Below, piece after piece: positions 27,148 through 37,310 of a stretch of 64,000 bases of DNA (its first letter is position 1; each line of letters begins with the position of its first letter). A program made the position numbers and the translations under genes. The notes below the pieces were generated by a model that was not told where the DNA came from, ran no database searches, and saw nothing but the letters and a program-made list of their open reading frames with translations. This stretch comes from Oligoflexia bacterium. Its GTDB lineage: Bacteria > Bdellovibrionota > UBA1018 > CAIMNF01. Location: assembly GCA_903831745.1 (NCBI GenBank), contig CAIKYX010000261.1, positions 1 to 64,000 of the forward strand, given 5' to 3'.

Positions 27148-28996
27148 ATTGTCCTACTCCATAAATAACCCAGGCCAGAATTGCAAAAATTGCAATGGCC
27201 ATCATCGCAAGATAGCCTTGAGCTGATCCCGACTGTGCAATCTTAAGAATGTTTCCCGAAAGGTCGACCGCGACCGCGCTCCATCGAATGAGGCGCTGTA
27301 CGATCATTTCCTCAAAAAACGTATTGATTCCGGTCGCAATTTTTTGTGTGCCCGTACCGAACGTACAAAGATAAAAAGAATCCCACTTCATTCCATTCAG
27401 CAAAAAGGAATTTACCTTTTCGGCTTTTGAAGTTTGGCCATATTTTTTGTGCGCGATGAATGCTCCGATAAGCGCCATGACGACACTTCCACCCATGACG
27501 GCGTATTCGATTGCGTGGCTTTCGGTCGTGGTTTCAGCACCCACATGAACCGGGGCACCCAACCAACCTCCCACCAAAGCCAAGATAGAAAGAACAATCA
27601 GGGGAGCTGCCATCAGCATCGGAGATTCGTGAATCTTGGCCGCAACCTTTGCGTCTACCCGTGATGGTCCGAAAAACACGAGAACAAGCAAGCGAGTCAT
27701 ATAAAACGCAGTCAAGAATGCCGCGGCCACTGCAAGAATGAAAAAAGAAACGCTTCCATGAGGCGAGGTCAGTGATTGGTAAATGATTTCGTCCTTCGAG
27801 AAAAATCCACTGAATGGGGGCAATCCGAGGATCGCAGCCCAACCCATGATGAAAGTCCAAGAGGTGATCGGAAGCTTTTTCATCAAACCGCCCATTTTGA
27901 AAATATCCTGTTCGCCATGAAGGGCGTGGATTACACTTCCTGCTCCCAAGAACAAAAGCGCCTTAAAAAAAGCGTGGGTCATGACGTGAAACACTCCCGC
28001 ATCAAACGCGCCGACACCGCAGCCCAAAAACATGAACCCCAATTGTGAAATCGTAGAATATGCCAATACCTTCTTGATATCGGTTTGCGCACACGCCATC
28101 AGGGCCGATAAAAATACTGTCACAGCGCCCGTCATTGCAATAACCATCAGGACCGTCTCGGAAGATGAAATGACCGACGACAAGCGAGTCAGCAAATAGA
28201 TTCCGCTCGTCACCATGGTCGCCGCGTGAATCAATGCAGAGACCGGGGTAGGTCCGGCCATGGCATCTGGAAGCCACGTAAAAAGTGGGATCTGCGCCGA
28301 CTTTCCGGTGCAGGCGAAAAAGATCAGAAGCCCAAACGGCAATACCAGTGCCGGCTCTAAACCAATTTTCTGAAGTTGAAGCAAATCGAGGGTTCCGGTC
28401 GCACGAAAGGCCAGGAACATGGCCAAGAGAAATGCAAGGTCGCCAATGCGGTTCATAATGAAAGCCTTTTGACCGGCGGCTACTTTTTCAAGATCTCGAT
28501 ACCAATAGCCAATCAAGAGGTAACTGGCGAGACCGACACCTTCCCAACCCAAAAATACATGTGGAAGAGTGGCGCCCAAAACCAGATTCAACATCATGAA
28601 ACAAAACAGATTCAAATAAGAGAAGTATTTGGCAGGAGTTTCGTCATCATGCATGTACCCAATCGAATACAAATGAATGAGCGAGCCCACACCGGTGATG
28701 ACCAGACAAAAAACTGCGCTTAAGGAATCTAGCCTTAAAGTAAAGTCGAGCTGTAACTTTCCGAGCGAAATCCAGTTGAACAAAGTCTGCTCAAAGATAC
28801 GCCCCTCTGCCGGAATATTTCGAAGAAGCAGAAATTGATAAAGGGCCACGCCGAAGGATGCAACCATGGCTGCAGTTGCGATAAAGCCAGAAACGTTGGC
28901 TGAGATTTTTCTTTTTGAATTCACGGCCATCAAATGAAGAAGTCCGTTGATTAAAAATCCCACTGCCGGAAATAGTATTAGCAAGCTCAATATCAT
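27134..28996 (-). CDS. nuoL: NADH-quinone oxidoreductase subunit L
   Basis: Largest, distal pumping subunit of the membrane arm, 620 residues. Signature segments include FLGWEGVGLASYLLIGYWY, KSAQIPLFTWLPDAMAGPTPVSA and KKVLAYSTISQLGFMF. The C-terminal amphipathic lateral helix and terminal membrane helix (about 530-615) are present, which separates it from NuoM and NuoN. GGAAGA precedes the ATG. Confidence 0.96.
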   Translation of the reverse strand: MILSLLILFPAVGFLINGLLHLMAVNSKRKISANVSGFIATAAMVASFGVALYQFLLLRNIPAEGRIFEQTLFNWISLGKLQLDFTLRLDSLSAVFCLVITGVGSLIHLYSIGYMHDDETPAKYFSYLNLFCFMMLNLVLGATLPHVFLGWEGVGLASYLLIGYWYRDLEKVAAGQKAFIMNRIGDLAFLLAMFLAFRATGTLDLLQLQKIGLEPALVLPFGLLIFFACTGKSAQIPLFTWLPDAMAGPTPVSALIHAATMVTSGIYLLTRLSSVISSSETVLMVIAMTGAVTVFLSALMACAQTDIKKVLAYSTISQLGFMFLGCGVGAFDAGVFHVMTHAFFKALLFLGAGSVIHALHGEQDIFKMGGLMKKLPITSWTFIMGWAAILGLPPFSGFFSKDEIIYQSLTSPHGSVSFFILAVAAAFLTAFYMTRLLVLVFFGPSRVDAKVAAKIHESPMLMAAPLIVLSILALVGGWLGAPVHVGAETTTESHAIEYAVMGGSVVMALIGAFIAHKKYGQTSKAEKVNSFLLNGMKWDSFYLCTFGTGTQKIATGINTFFEEMIVQRLIRWSAVAVDLSGNILKIAQSGSAQGYLAMMAIAIFAILAWVIYGVGQYGKL

Positions 28997-29009
28997 AATC
29001 TTCCTATCA

Positions 29010-29321
29010 TCAATCTCTTAGCATTTGTATTTGATCAGAATCGACCGTTCGAAGCGTACGAAACAGCGCGATTACCAAGCCCAAGCCTACCGCAGATTCG
29101 GCGGCGGCAACCGTCATCACGAACAACGCGGTCAGATCGCCCTCTACCAAATGATGAATTCTCGAGAACGCCACAAAACACAAATTCACCGAATTCAGCA
29201 TCAGCTCGATGCTCATCAACATGATGAGCAGGTTCTTTCGGACAATTACGCCCAGAAGCCCGATGGTAAAAACAATCATCGCCACAATCAAAAGCATCCA
29301 AGGCTGAAGTTCTGGAATCAT
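29010..29321 (-). CDS. nuoK: NADH-quinone oxidoreductase subunit K
   Basis: Three-helix subunit of the membrane arm, 103 residues. The buried Glu residues needed for coupling are on helix 2 (MSIELMLNSVNL) and helix 3 (VAAAESAVGLGL). The ATG is within ATGA shared with the nuoJ stop. Confidence 0.96.
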   Translation of the reverse strand: MIPELQPWMLLIVAMIVFTIGLLGVIVRKNLLIMLMSIELMLNSVNLCFVAFSRIHHLVEGDLTALFVMTVAAAESAVGLGLVIALFRTLRTVDSDQIQMLRD

Positions 29322-29857
29322 GACTCGCCCCCTAAAGCTGTTTTTCTTTTGGCCAAGGCAACCGTAGATACGATCGCTCCCAGTAACAAAAACGAGGTCA
29401 GTTCGAAATGAAACACGTGATCTGAAAAAAGAGCCTCTGAAACTACCCTGAGATTTCCACCCTGGGCCGTGATCTTTTCTTCGGTAAGTTGCCCGACCGC
29501 CACAATATCCTGAGCGCGTAATACCGTATGAATCAGAATCATCGCAAGACCTGCAAGAGCAAGCGCCGCAACGCCCTTGAACAATCCCGAACTTTCTTTA
29601 AGGTCATTGACCGGCGTATCCTGATTCAAAAGCATGATGACGAACACAAATAGAACCATGATGGCTCCGGTGTACACCAGAATCTGAAGTGCAGCGATCA
29701 AGTGGGCGCCAATCAACGCGTACAAACCGGCAAACGCAAAGAATACCATGACCAACGCAAACGCAGATGAAACCGGATTCTTTTTTAAGACCACCGAAAG
29801 CGCCCCGAAGATCGCGATCGTCGAGAATACACAAAACGCAAAAAACCCCAGATTCAT
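29318..29857 (-). CDS. nuoJ: NADH-quinone oxidoreductase subunit J
   Basis: Five-helix subunit, 179 residues. The conserved third-helix region LQILVYTGAIMVLFVFVIML, which forms the pi-bulge next to the quinone-arm junction in other species, is intact. Overlaps nuoI by 4 nt and nuoK by 4 nt. Confidence 0.95.
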   Translation of the reverse strand: MNLGFFAFCVFSTIAIFGALSVVLKKNPVSSAFALVMVFFAFAGLYALIGAHLIAALQILVYTGAIMVLFVFVIMLLNQDTPVNDLKESSGLFKGVAALALAGLAMILIHTVLRAQDIVAVGQLTEEKITAQGGNLRVVSEALFSDHVFHFELTSFLLLGAIVSTVALAKRKTALGGES

Positions 29858-30300
29858 GATTTGTTTCCCCGCTGCTCCATCAAGAAGTCCTTTGAGTACA
29901 CCGAGCGGTGCTCCTGACTCATTTCATAGATATTACTGAGCTTGATCGCATCCTTCGGACATGCCTCTTCGCACATGCCGCAAAAACAACAACGAAGCAC
30001 ATCAATCTCGAATTTTACTGGGTACTTTTCCTTGTCTTCGCGCTCGCCCGCCTCGATGTGAATACACTCGGCAGGGCAGACAGTCGGGCAAAGCATGCAG
30101 GCCGTACAGTTTTCAATTTCGTTTACGGCCTTGATATAATGTTGCCCGCGAAAACGAGACGAATATTCGCGACGCTCTTCCGGAAACTTAAGGGTCACCT
30201 TTTTATGAAAAAAGAAGTTTCGAATCGTAATCAATAGTCCCTGAATGATTTCGATCAAATAGAGGCGGTTCAAAAAGCCAGTTTTTCTTTGCGCCAGCAT
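29854..30300 (-). CDS. nuoI: NADH-quinone oxidoreductase subunit I (2[4Fe-4S])
   Basis: Peripheral-arm ferredoxin carrying clusters N6a and N6b, which pass electrons towards N2. Two complete motifs are visible: CTACMLCPTVCP and CCFCGMCEEACP. 148 residues with an N-terminal amphipathic helix that lies on NuoH. The ATG directly abuts the nuoH stop. Confidence 0.97.
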   Translation of the reverse strand: MLAQRKTGFLNRLYLIEIIQGLLITIRNFFFHKKVTLKFPEERREYSSRFRGQHYIKAVNEIENCTACMLCPTVCPAECIHIEAGEREDKEKYPVKFEIDVLRCCFCGMCEEACPKDAIKLSNIYEMSQEHRSVYSKDFLMEQRGNKS

Positions 30301-31380
30301 TTAGAGCACTCCTTTATAAATCAACAAGCCCGTAACAAATACATTGATCAGGGCGATGGGAAACAACACTTTCCAACCTAGTTTCATCAATTGGTCGAAA
30401 CGAAAGCGCGGCAAGGTCCAGCGAACCCAGACAAAGAACCACATCCAAAATGCGACCTTGATGACAAACGAAACACCCTGAAAGAAAACCAGAATCAATT
30501 GAGCATGCTCGGTTCCTGCGAATTGGCCTGCAAGCCAGCCAAACCCCGGAAGGAGCTGCCAGCCGCCGAAAAAGAGTGAAGTAATCAGGCCTGACGCCAC
30601 AGCCATATTGATGAATTCGGCCATCATGAAAAGCGCGAACCTCATCGATCCGTACTCGAGATGGTAACCGGCAATCAACTCGGACTCACCCTCTGGCAAA
30701 TCGAATGGCAGACGGTTCGTCTCGGCAAAAACCGAAATGAGAAAAATAATGAACCCGACCGGCTGGATGAAAATTCCCCACTTTGGAATATCGAGTCCTG
30801 CAATCGAAACCAGGGTTTCACCCTGAGCTGCAGTGATGTCACCGAGCTTCACACTTTGAAACACCATGATGATACCGACAATCGACAATCCCAGAGTCAA
30901 TTCATAGCTGATCATCTGAGCAGAAGACCGAAGGCTTCCCAAAAGTGAATATTTATTATTCGACGCCCAACCCGCCATGATGATTCCGTAAACGCCGAGT
31001 GAAGCGACTGAAAAACAATACAAGATACCCACATCGAGATTGGCAACCTGAAAGATCGCCTCAGAGCCATTCCATGACATTGAACCCGCGAATGGAATGA
31101 CTGCAAAAGTCATGAAGGCGGGGATAACCGCGAGCCAAGGAGCAAGCGAGTAATAGAATTTGTTGACGTGGCCAGGAGGGCTGTCTTCTTTGAAAATAAA
31201 CTTAAGCACATCGCATGCGGCCTGAAACATCCCGAACGGCCCCATGCGGTTTGGTCCGAGACGATTCTGTAAAAGCGCTGATCCCCTGCGTTCTACAAAC
31301 AACATGATCGGAACCACGGCAAGGAGTCCCGCCAGCACTACTGCGATCTTAATCATCATGAACGACATTTCGAAACTCAT
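30301..31380 (-). CDS. nuoH: NADH-quinone oxidoreductase subunit H
   Basis: Membrane subunit forming the quinone chamber, 359 residues. The family motifs are intact: ERRGSALLQNRLGPNRMGPFG, the acidic loop ETNRLPFDLPEGESELIAGY, and RFDQLMKLGWKVLFP near the end. Overlaps nuoG by ATGA. Confidence 0.97.
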   Translation of the reverse strand: MSFEMSFMMIKIAVVLAGLLAVVPIMLFVERRGSALLQNRLGPNRMGPFGMFQAACDVLKFIFKEDSPPGHVNKFYYSLAPWLAVIPAFMTFAVIPFAGSMSWNGSEAIFQVANLDVGILYCFSVASLGVYGIIMAGWASNNKYSLLGSLRSSAQMISYELTLGLSIVGIIMVFQSVKLGDITAAQGETLVSIAGLDIPKWGIFIQPVGFIIFLISVFAETNRLPFDLPEGESELIAGYHLEYGSMRFALFMMAEFINMAVASGLITSLFFGGWQLLPGFGWLAGQFAGTEHAQLILVFFQGVSFVIKVAFWMWFFVWVRWTLPRFRFDQLMKLGWKVLFPIALINVFVTGLLIYKGVL

Positions 31381-32792
31381 GATACGGCTCCCGCCAGTGC
31401 TTTTTTATTCATCGCAAGCATCAGTACCTCAGAAAAAGCCTTGCACCGACCTCCTGGCAACACAGCTCGTCTCAGTTTTTGTTCGATTCCCATGTGATTG
31501 ATGACAGTTCCGTCTTTTTCGGTAAACGAAAAACCCGGTAGCACCAGACTCAGGCCCGCAGTATCGGCCGCGAGAAACACACCCACTCCAATGACTTTCT
31601 TAGCCTTGATGGCTGGAAGCACCGCACGTCCACCCCGAAAAACAATGACCGTGTCTGTCGATGATTTTCCGGAATAGGCGGGGATGCCCAACTTTTCAGC
31701 ACCATTCAAGTTCGAGGTCTTGCTCTTCATCTTCAGGATGGTGTCTTGCGGTCCATCCTGCGCGGTCGACTCAACTCCCTGAGTTCCAAAATGTTCTACT
31801 GTGATTTTTGAAAGGCCTGCGAACTCTTTGATCGTCGCCATTTCTTCAAGCGTCAGATCCGTACCCACCAGAAACGAAACTTTCGAAGCCGAAATTTCAG
31901 CCCGGAAGCTTTCCATGGCAGAATCCCACGAGGCCTTGATCAATTCTCCGGCGTCTCGTTTCATCGGCTCGAGAACGCGGGTAGGGTCCTGGGTATAGCG
32001 ATAATTGAATCGACCTTCATCACACATCCAGAATTTATTGATTTGTTGGTTTTCGATAGGAACACAGCGGTAGACCACGTTGCCTTCGTGTTGAACTTCG
32101 ATATTACAACCTTTCGAACACCCTTCACAAACAGACGCGGTTTTCTTCAGCATCCATGCGCGTTTACGAAAGCGAAAATCCTTAAGCGTCAAAGACCCGG
32201 TCGGGCAAATATCGGAATAATTTCCGGCATACTCGGTTTGAAGTTGTTTGCCGTCGATAGTGGTGATGTCGATATTATTTCCGCGTTGAACCGCCACCAT
32301 TTCATGAATGCCTGCAATCTCATCGCCAAAGCGGATACAGCGAGTGCAATGAATACAGCGATTCATGTTCTTTTCGATGACCGGCCCCATGTCGACATCG
32401 ACAAACGTTCTTCGCTCTTCTGAATGGCGCATGGTCGCATTGCCGTAACCGAAGGAATTATTCTGAAGATCGCATTCTCCCGACTTATCACAGATCGGAC
32501 AATCGAGCGGGTGATTGAGGAGCAAAAACTCCATCGTGCCTGCTCGCCCTTTGATTACATTTTCTGAATTGGTCTTTACCACCATGCCTTCGCCGGCCAT
32601 GGTCGAGCACGCCGTCTGAAGTTTTGGCATCTTCTCGACTTCGACATAACACATGCGACATTGGGCAACGACACTGAGGCCCGGGTGATAACAAAATACC
32701 GGAATCTCGACTCCCGCGCGCGCAGCGACTTTGATCAGATTTTCTCCGGCCGTAAATTCGACTTCCTTACCGTCGATCGTGCATTTAGGCAT
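31377..32792 (-). CDS. nuoG: NADH-quinone oxidoreductase subunit G, short form
   Basis: Iron-sulfur subunit of the electron-input module, 471 residues from the ATG at 32792 (overlapping nuoF by 8 nt; a longer frame lacks a ribosome site). Ligands for N1b (Cys34, 45, 48, 62), N5 (His94, Cys98, 101, 107), N4 (Cys146, 149, 152, 196) and N7 (Cys222, 225, 229, 257) are all visible. The molybdopterin-oxidoreductase-like C-terminal domain is much shorter than in E. coli (910 aa), though the typical ending LPGFSFTEKDGTVINHMGIEQ is kept, so the loss is internal to that domain. Confidence 0.95.
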   Translation of the reverse strand: MPKCTIDGKEVEFTAGENLIKVAARAGVEIPVFCYHPGLSVVAQCRMCYVEVEKMPKLQTACSTMAGEGMVVKTNSENVIKGRAGTMEFLLLNHPLDCPICDKSGECDLQNNSFGYGNATMRHSEERRTFVDVDMGPVIEKNMNRCIHCTRCIRFGDEIAGIHEMVAVQRGNNIDITTIDGKQLQTEYAGNYSDICPTGSLTLKDFRFRKRAWMLKKTASVCEGCSKGCNIEVQHEGNVVYRCVPIENQQINKFWMCDEGRFNYRYTQDPTRVLEPMKRDAGELIKASWDSAMESFRAEISASKVSFLVGTDLTLEEMATIKEFAGLSKITVEHFGTQGVESTAQDGPQDTILKMKSKTSNLNGAEKLGIPAYSGKSSTDTVIVFRGGRAVLPAIKAKKVIGVGVFLAADTAGLSLVLPGFSFTEKDGTVINHMGIEQKLRRAVLPGGRCKAFSEVLMLAMNKKALAGAVS

Positions 32793-34074
32793 ATTTCTTC
32801 TGTCCTTTGATATACGCTTCAAATTCTGGTCTGAATTTTTTTACAAAACTGATGACCGGGCCGGCAGCAGCGTCACCCAGTGCACAAAGTGTTTTACCAC
32901 CAATGTTCTGAGCCACTTCGACCAACAAATCTAGATCCTGCATTTTTGCTTCGCCCTTGATCATCTTATGAAGCAGGGATTCCATCCAATGGCAGCCTTC
33001 ACGACAAGGCGTGCACTGACCACAGGATTCATGGGCATAAAACTTGGTGATTCTGAGAAGAAGCTTAACCAGATCGGTATCTTCGTGAATAACCATGATC
33101 GCCGCAGACCCCATCATCGTGCCGATTTTTTGAAGCGGCTCTACATCGTAAATGACATCAATCTCGTCCGCAGTCAGAATCGGCGCCGATGAACCTCCTG
33201 GAATGACCGCCTTCAGGCGTTTATCACCCAGCATTCCGCCGCCCAGATCTTGAATGATCTGACGAAGGGTCATGCCACCCGCCATCACCTCATATACTCC
33301 CGGTTTTTTTACGTGTCCCGAAAGCGAAATCAGGCGAGTTCCGCCCGACTTGTCGATCTTACCCATTTTTGCAAAACTTTCGCCGCTCATTCGCATGATA
33401 AATGGAATGTTCGCAAGCGACTCGACATTGTTAACCGCAGTTGGGCACGAAAATGCTCCTGAAGTTGCAGGAAATGGTGGTTTTACCCGCGGTTCGCCGC
33501 GCTTACCCTCAAGAGAGTTCAAAAGCCCGGTTTCTTCACCACAGATATAGGCGCCCGCTCCGCGATGAACGGTAATATCGAGATCAAACTTAGAACCCAT
33601 GATGCCTTGGCCCAGATAACCCTTGGCATAAGCTTCTTGAATGGCTTCGTCGAGAAGCTTTGCTTCACGAACATATTCACCCCGAATATAGATATAGGCG
33701 TGCTTGCACCCAATCGCATAAGAACCAATCACGAGGCCTTCGATCAAAAGATGCGGAGTATAGCGCATGATCTGGCGATCCTTGCACGTTCCTGGTTCTG
33801 ACTCATCGGCGTTGCAAACCAGATATTTTGGCTTTTCGCTTTGTTTGGGGATAAAGCTCCACTTCATACCGGTTGGAAAACCGGCGCCGCCTCGGCCTCG
33901 TAAATTTGCTTTCTTTACTTCATCAATGACCTGATCCGGTGTGAGCTCGGTAAGCACACGCTTCGCGGCCTGATACCCGTTCATTTTTTCGAGATAATAA
34001 GAGAGTGCGCGATTTGAATCCTTAAAGAAATGCTGGATAAAAAGAGAGCCTTCGCTCGCTTTAACTTCACTCAT
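32785..34074 (-). CDS. nuoF: NADH-quinone oxidoreductase subunit F
   Basis: NADH- and FMN-binding subunit where electrons enter complex I. The dinucleotide-binding loop is GRGGAGFPTGMKW, the FMN-site segment is GAGAYICGEETGLL, and cluster N3 ligands are in SCGQCTPCREG plus a later Cys (KTLCALGDAA). 429 residues. Overlaps nuoE by ATGA. Confidence 0.97.
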   Translation of the reverse strand: MSEVKASEGSLFIQHFFKDSNRALSYYLEKMNGYQAAKRVLTELTPDQVIDEVKKANLRGRGGAGFPTGMKWSFIPKQSEKPKYLVCNADESEPGTCKDRQIMRYTPHLLIEGLVIGSYAIGCKHAYIYIRGEYVREAKLLDEAIQEAYAKGYLGQGIMGSKFDLDITVHRGAGAYICGEETGLLNSLEGKRGEPRVKPPFPATSGAFSCPTAVNNVESLANIPFIMRMSGESFAKMGKIDKSGGTRLISLSGHVKKPGVYEVMAGGMTLRQIIQDLGGGMLGDKRLKAVIPGGSSAPILTADEIDVIYDVEPLQKIGTMMGSAAIMVIHEDTDLVKLLLRITKFYAHESCGQCTPCREGCHWMESLLHKMIKGEAKMQDLDLLVEVAQNIGGKTLCALGDAAAGPVISFVKKFRPEFEAYIKGQKKYA

Positions 34075-34562
34075 GAGCGCACCCCGCCTTCCTTGATTTT
34101 TTCGATATAGGCATTGAGCTTGTGAATATCCAATTCTTCGACGTAATCATCGTTCGCCATCATCGCGGGCGCAGCGGTACACGCACCAAGGCACTCTTCT
34201 TCCGAAAGCGTAAAGAGACCGTCTTTGGTGGTTTCGCCACATTCGATTTCGAGTTTCTTTTCGGCAAATCCCATGAGCTCATCAGCACCGCGCAGGCAAC
34301 AAGCCACATTGGTGCAGATCTTCAGATGCATTTTTCCGACGGGCTTAAGATTATACATCGTGTAGAAACTGGCGACCTCACGAATTTGCGCCTCGTGCAC
34401 ACCGATGTACTCAGCAACCGCGGCCAGGCTTTCTTTTGGAAGCCAGCCATATTCCTTTTGTGCTTGATGAAGGGCCGGCAGAATGAGTGCTTTCTTATTG
34501 GGATAGCGACTCTCGAGCTTCTTCATTTCTTCGTAAAACTTGTTTGATAATGGTGTACTCAT
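34071..34562 (-). CDS. nuoE: NADH-quinone oxidoreductase subunit E ([2Fe-2S])
   Basis: Thioredoxin-like subunit with cluster N1a, 163 residues. The four ligands are in CTNVACCLRG and EECLGACTAAP. The N-terminal helices (LPALHQAQKEYGWLPKESL) are typical. Two nt after the nuoD stop. Confidence 0.96.
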   Translation of the reverse strand: MSTPLSNKFYEEMKKLESRYPNKKALILPALHQAQKEYGWLPKESLAAVAEYIGVHEAQIREVASFYTMYNLKPVGKMHLKICTNVACCLRGADELMGFAEKKLEIECGETTKDGLFTLSEEECLGACTAAPAMMANDDYVEELDIHKLNAYIEKIKEGGVRS

Positions 34563-34564
34563 GA

Positions 34565-35845
34565 TTATCGATCGAGCTCCCCGGCAATGACGTTGATACT
34601 TCCCAGTGCTGCCACCAAGTCAGCAATATACCCACCCTGAATCATCGGCGATAGGCCTTGATAATGCCAAAATGAGGGACTTCTAATCCGCATGCGATGA
34701 GCATTCACATCGCCTTTGCTGACGATATAAAAACCCAGTTCACCGTTTGCCGCTTCAAAAGCTGTGTAAGCCTCGCCCGGCGGAACGTTGAAACCTGTCA
34801 TGAAAAATTTAAAATGGTGAATCAAACCTTCCATTGTGTTGTACACGGCTGCTTTTTCTGGAATCCTGACTCGCTTGTCTTCGGACCAAATCGGGCCACT
34901 TCGAATTTTGTCGCAACATTGTGAAATGATGTTCAGTGACTGCTTCATTTCTTCCATTCGCACGTAGTAGCGATCAAAAACATCTCCAACTCGCGCAATC
35001 GGCACATCGAAATCCATCTTGTCATAGAACATACAAGGTTGATCACGACGAAGATCGATATCGACTCCGGCTGCGCGCGCGTTCGGACCGGTAAAACTAT
35101 AGTTCAAACACTGCTCTTTATTAAAGACTGCTACGTTCTTTGTGCGATTCAACCAGATGCGGTTGTCGGTGAGCAATCGATCCATTTCATCGATGACGTC
35201 TCGGGTTTCCTTCACCCAGGCTTTTACGTCTTTTTCCCAACCTTCGGGCGCATCATACATCAGGCCGCCGATGCGGGTATAAGACGTGGTCAGTCGAGCT
35301 CCACAGAGTTGTTCAATCAGCGTGTACGCTTTTTCGCGTTGATGATAGCCGTACAAGAAGTAAGAGAATGCCCCCAGGTCGACGGCGTTGATGCCGACGC
35401 AAATCAAATGATCAATGACACGCGCGAGTTCGGCGCAAATCATGCGAATCCAAGTGGCGCGCTCGGGAACCTCAACCCCCATCAACCGCTCGACCGAAAG
35501 GGCGTAGGTAACGTTGTTGATCAATGACGAACAATAATTCAGACGATCGGTATAAACGATGAATTGATGATACGTGCGATTTTCGCCCAGCTTCTCTTTT
35601 GCCCGGTGGGTATAGCCGAATTCGCAGTACGATTTTTCGATGATCTCGCCATTCAACTTGGCCATACATCGAAACGCGCCATGCATCGCAGGATGGGTCG
35701 GACCAATATTAACGATGACCCGTGAGTCTTCGAAAATATCGTCCGAGTCTTTTTTCAGAGAAACGTCGTAGTGCGAAGGAAAACCCCAGCGGGCAATATC
35801 CAAAGGCACGTCCGGCTGAAGTGCGTTTTCTTTTTCATTTTTCAT
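34565..35845 (-). CDS. nuoD: NADH-quinone oxidoreductase subunit D (49 kDa)
   Basis: Subunit lining the quinone site beside cluster N2, 426 residues. The quinone ligands are present: the His of NIGPTHPAMHGAFR and the Tyr of YTDRLNYCSS. The C-terminal GELDR is intact. It is separate from nuoC, unlike the fused E. coli form. It is the local reference for judging the divergent NuoD-like protein at 42295-43320. Overlaps nuoC by ATGA. Confidence 0.97.
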   Translation of the reverse strand: MKNEKENALQPDVPLDIARWGFPSHYDVSLKKDSDDIFEDSRVIVNIGPTHPAMHGAFRCMAKLNGEIIEKSYCEFGYTHRAKEKLGENRTYHQFIVYTDRLNYCSSLINNVTYALSVERLMGVEVPERATWIRMICAELARVIDHLICVGINAVDLGAFSYFLYGYHQREKAYTLIEQLCGARLTTSYTRIGGLMYDAPEGWEKDVKAWVKETRDVIDEMDRLLTDNRIWLNRTKNVAVFNKEQCLNYSFTGPNARAAGVDIDLRRDQPCMFYDKMDFDVPIARVGDVFDRYYVRMEEMKQSLNIISQCCDKIRSGPIWSEDKRVRIPEKAAVYNTMEGLIHHFKFFMTGFNVPPGEAYTAFEAANGELGFYIVSKGDVNAHRMRIRSPSFWHYQGLSPMIQGGYIADLVAALGSINVIAGELDR

Positions 35846-36402
35846 TTCAAGAGCTCCGGATCAATCGGTTCTGGATTCAAAAACACCTGGTACCCTCGAA
35901 GCGGGTAATCTTTTCTAAGCGGGTGACCTTCCCAGCGAACATCCATGAGAATTCGTCTCAGGTCGGGGTGTCCCTCGAAGCTGATACCAAACATATCGTA
36001 AATTTCGCGCTCGGCCCAATTTGCGCCCGCCCAAAGCGGAATGAACGTGCCTATCTTTTCATTTTCCGACAAACGAACCTTGATGCGAATGCGCGCTTTC
36101 GTTTCTGGATTCATCAGGTGAAACACAAGCTCAAAGCGGGGATCATTCTGCTCATCGACTGCCGTCATGTCGGTCAGAAAACTATAATTGTATTTTTCCT
36201 TGAGGGTTTGCAGAAACGAATGGGCAATCGCTTTCTTTACGTAAAGAATCGGAAGATCGGTTGCATCTTGCCCAGGCTTCAGAACTTTTTCGACTCCTGA
36301 CGAGAACTCAGCCAGGATGGATTCAATCTGTTGATTCCAGATCTCACCGAATTTTTCAGGAAAATATCCGTAATTGCCGGGAATCAGTGTTTTAACGTTC
36401 AT
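35842..36402 (-). CDS. nuoC: NADH-quinone oxidoreductase subunit C (30 kDa)
   Basis: Peripheral-arm subunit without cofactors, 186 residues. The family signature region is [26 protein letters not shown]-like (seen as [20 protein letters not shown]), then [17 protein letters not shown] use the ATG at 36402, behind GAGGTGG and overlapping the nuoB end by 11 nt; the frame runs further upstream but inside nuoB. Confidence 0.95.
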   Translation of the reverse strand: MNVKTLIPGNYGYFPEKFGEIWNQQIESILAEFSSGVEKVLKPGQDATDLPILYVKKAIAHSFLQTLKEKYNYSFLTDMTAVDEQNDPRFELVFHLMNPETKARIRIKVRLSENEKIGTFIPLWAGANWAEREIYDMFGISFEGHPDLRRILMDVRWEGHPLRKDYPLRGYQVFLNPEPIDPELLK

Positions 36403-36934
36403 GACCCACCTCAAGTCCGAGACTTGCCGGACGTTTGCTGTCATTTCGAAGATTTTTCTCACGGTTTTGAGAATGGGTTTCGCCTCTTGCAATCATTTCT
36501 TGAAGGCGAAACAACGCATTCAAAAGTCCTTCAGGCGAAGGCGGACAACCCGGAACATAAACATCAACAGGCAAAACGGTGTCGATTCCTTGGGTGACGC
36601 TATAGACATTGAAAATTCCACCGGACGAAGCGCACGCACCCATCGAAATGACCCATTTTGGATCGGCCATCTGATCGTAAATATTTCTGAGGATGGGCGC
36701 CATTTTGAGATTAACGATACCGGCGCAAATCAAAAGATCGCTTTGGCGCGGAGAGAACCGCACCACTTCAGCTCCGAATCGGGCCATATCGTAGCCCGAC
36801 GCCAAGGTAGACATCAGCTCAATGCCGCAGCAACTGGTTCCGAAGGGGAGTGGAAACAATGAGTTTTTCCGTGCCCAGCTGACGACATGGTCTAATTTGG
36901 TGGTAAAAAAATCTGATGCTCCGTCTTTAGACAT
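36392..36934 (-). CDS. nuoB: NADH-quinone oxidoreductase subunit B (cluster N2)
   Basis: Carries the terminal [4Fe-4S] cluster N2. The tandem ligands Cys35-Cys36 are in [11 protein letters not shown], the third in MGACASSGG, and the fourth in [10 protein letters not shown]. 180 residues. AGGAAA precedes the ATG; 13 nt after nuoA. Confidence 0.97.
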   Translation of the reverse strand: MSKDGASDFFTTKLDHVVSWARKNSLFPLPFGTSCCGIELMSTLASGYDMARFGAEVVRFSPRQSDLLICAGIVNLKMAPILRNIYDQMADPKWVISMGACASSGGIFNVYSVTQGIDTVLPVDVYVPGCPPSPEGLLNALFRLQEMIARGETHSQNREKNLRNDSKRPASLGLEVGHER

Positions 36935-36947
36935 ATGTATTTCCTAC

Positions 36948-37310
36948 TTATTCCCAATTTAAAGCGCCTTTTCTGACGATATAGACATAGCCCACAATCA
37001 GAACCGCTACGAAAGACAACATTTCAAGTAATACGAAATTTCCGGTCGACATGAATTTCTTAAAAACAACCGCCCAGGGATAAAAGAACACCGTCTCTAC
37101 GTCGAACAACAAAAATAAAATGGCGACGAGGTAGAACTGAACCGATACGCGCTTGTGTTTTCCGGAGTCGACAGGCGGCACGCCACATTCGACAGGAGAG
37201 TTTTTCATTCGATTGGGTAACTTGGGTCCGAGCAGTGATGTAATGACCAACACTGCTCCACCTACAGCGATCCCCGCTGACATCATGACCAGCACAGGAA
37301 GGTAGTCCAT
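36948..37310 (-). CDS. nuoA: NADH-quinone oxidoreductase subunit A
   Basis: Three-helix subunit, 120 residues. The loop ECGVPPVDSGKHKRVSVQFY and the helix-2 motif LFLLFDVETVFFYPWAVVF are diagnostic. AAGGA lies just before the ATG. It is the first gene of the complete nuoABCDEFGHIJKLMN operon, and begins 47 nt after the end of the second complex I-like operon. Confidence 0.96.
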   Translation of the reverse strand: MDYLPVLVMMSAGIAVGGAVLVITSLLGPKLPNRMKNSPVECGVPPVDSGKHKRVSVQFYLVAILFLLFDVETVFFYPWAVVFKKFMSTGNFVLLEMLSFVAVLIVGYVYIVRKGALNWE

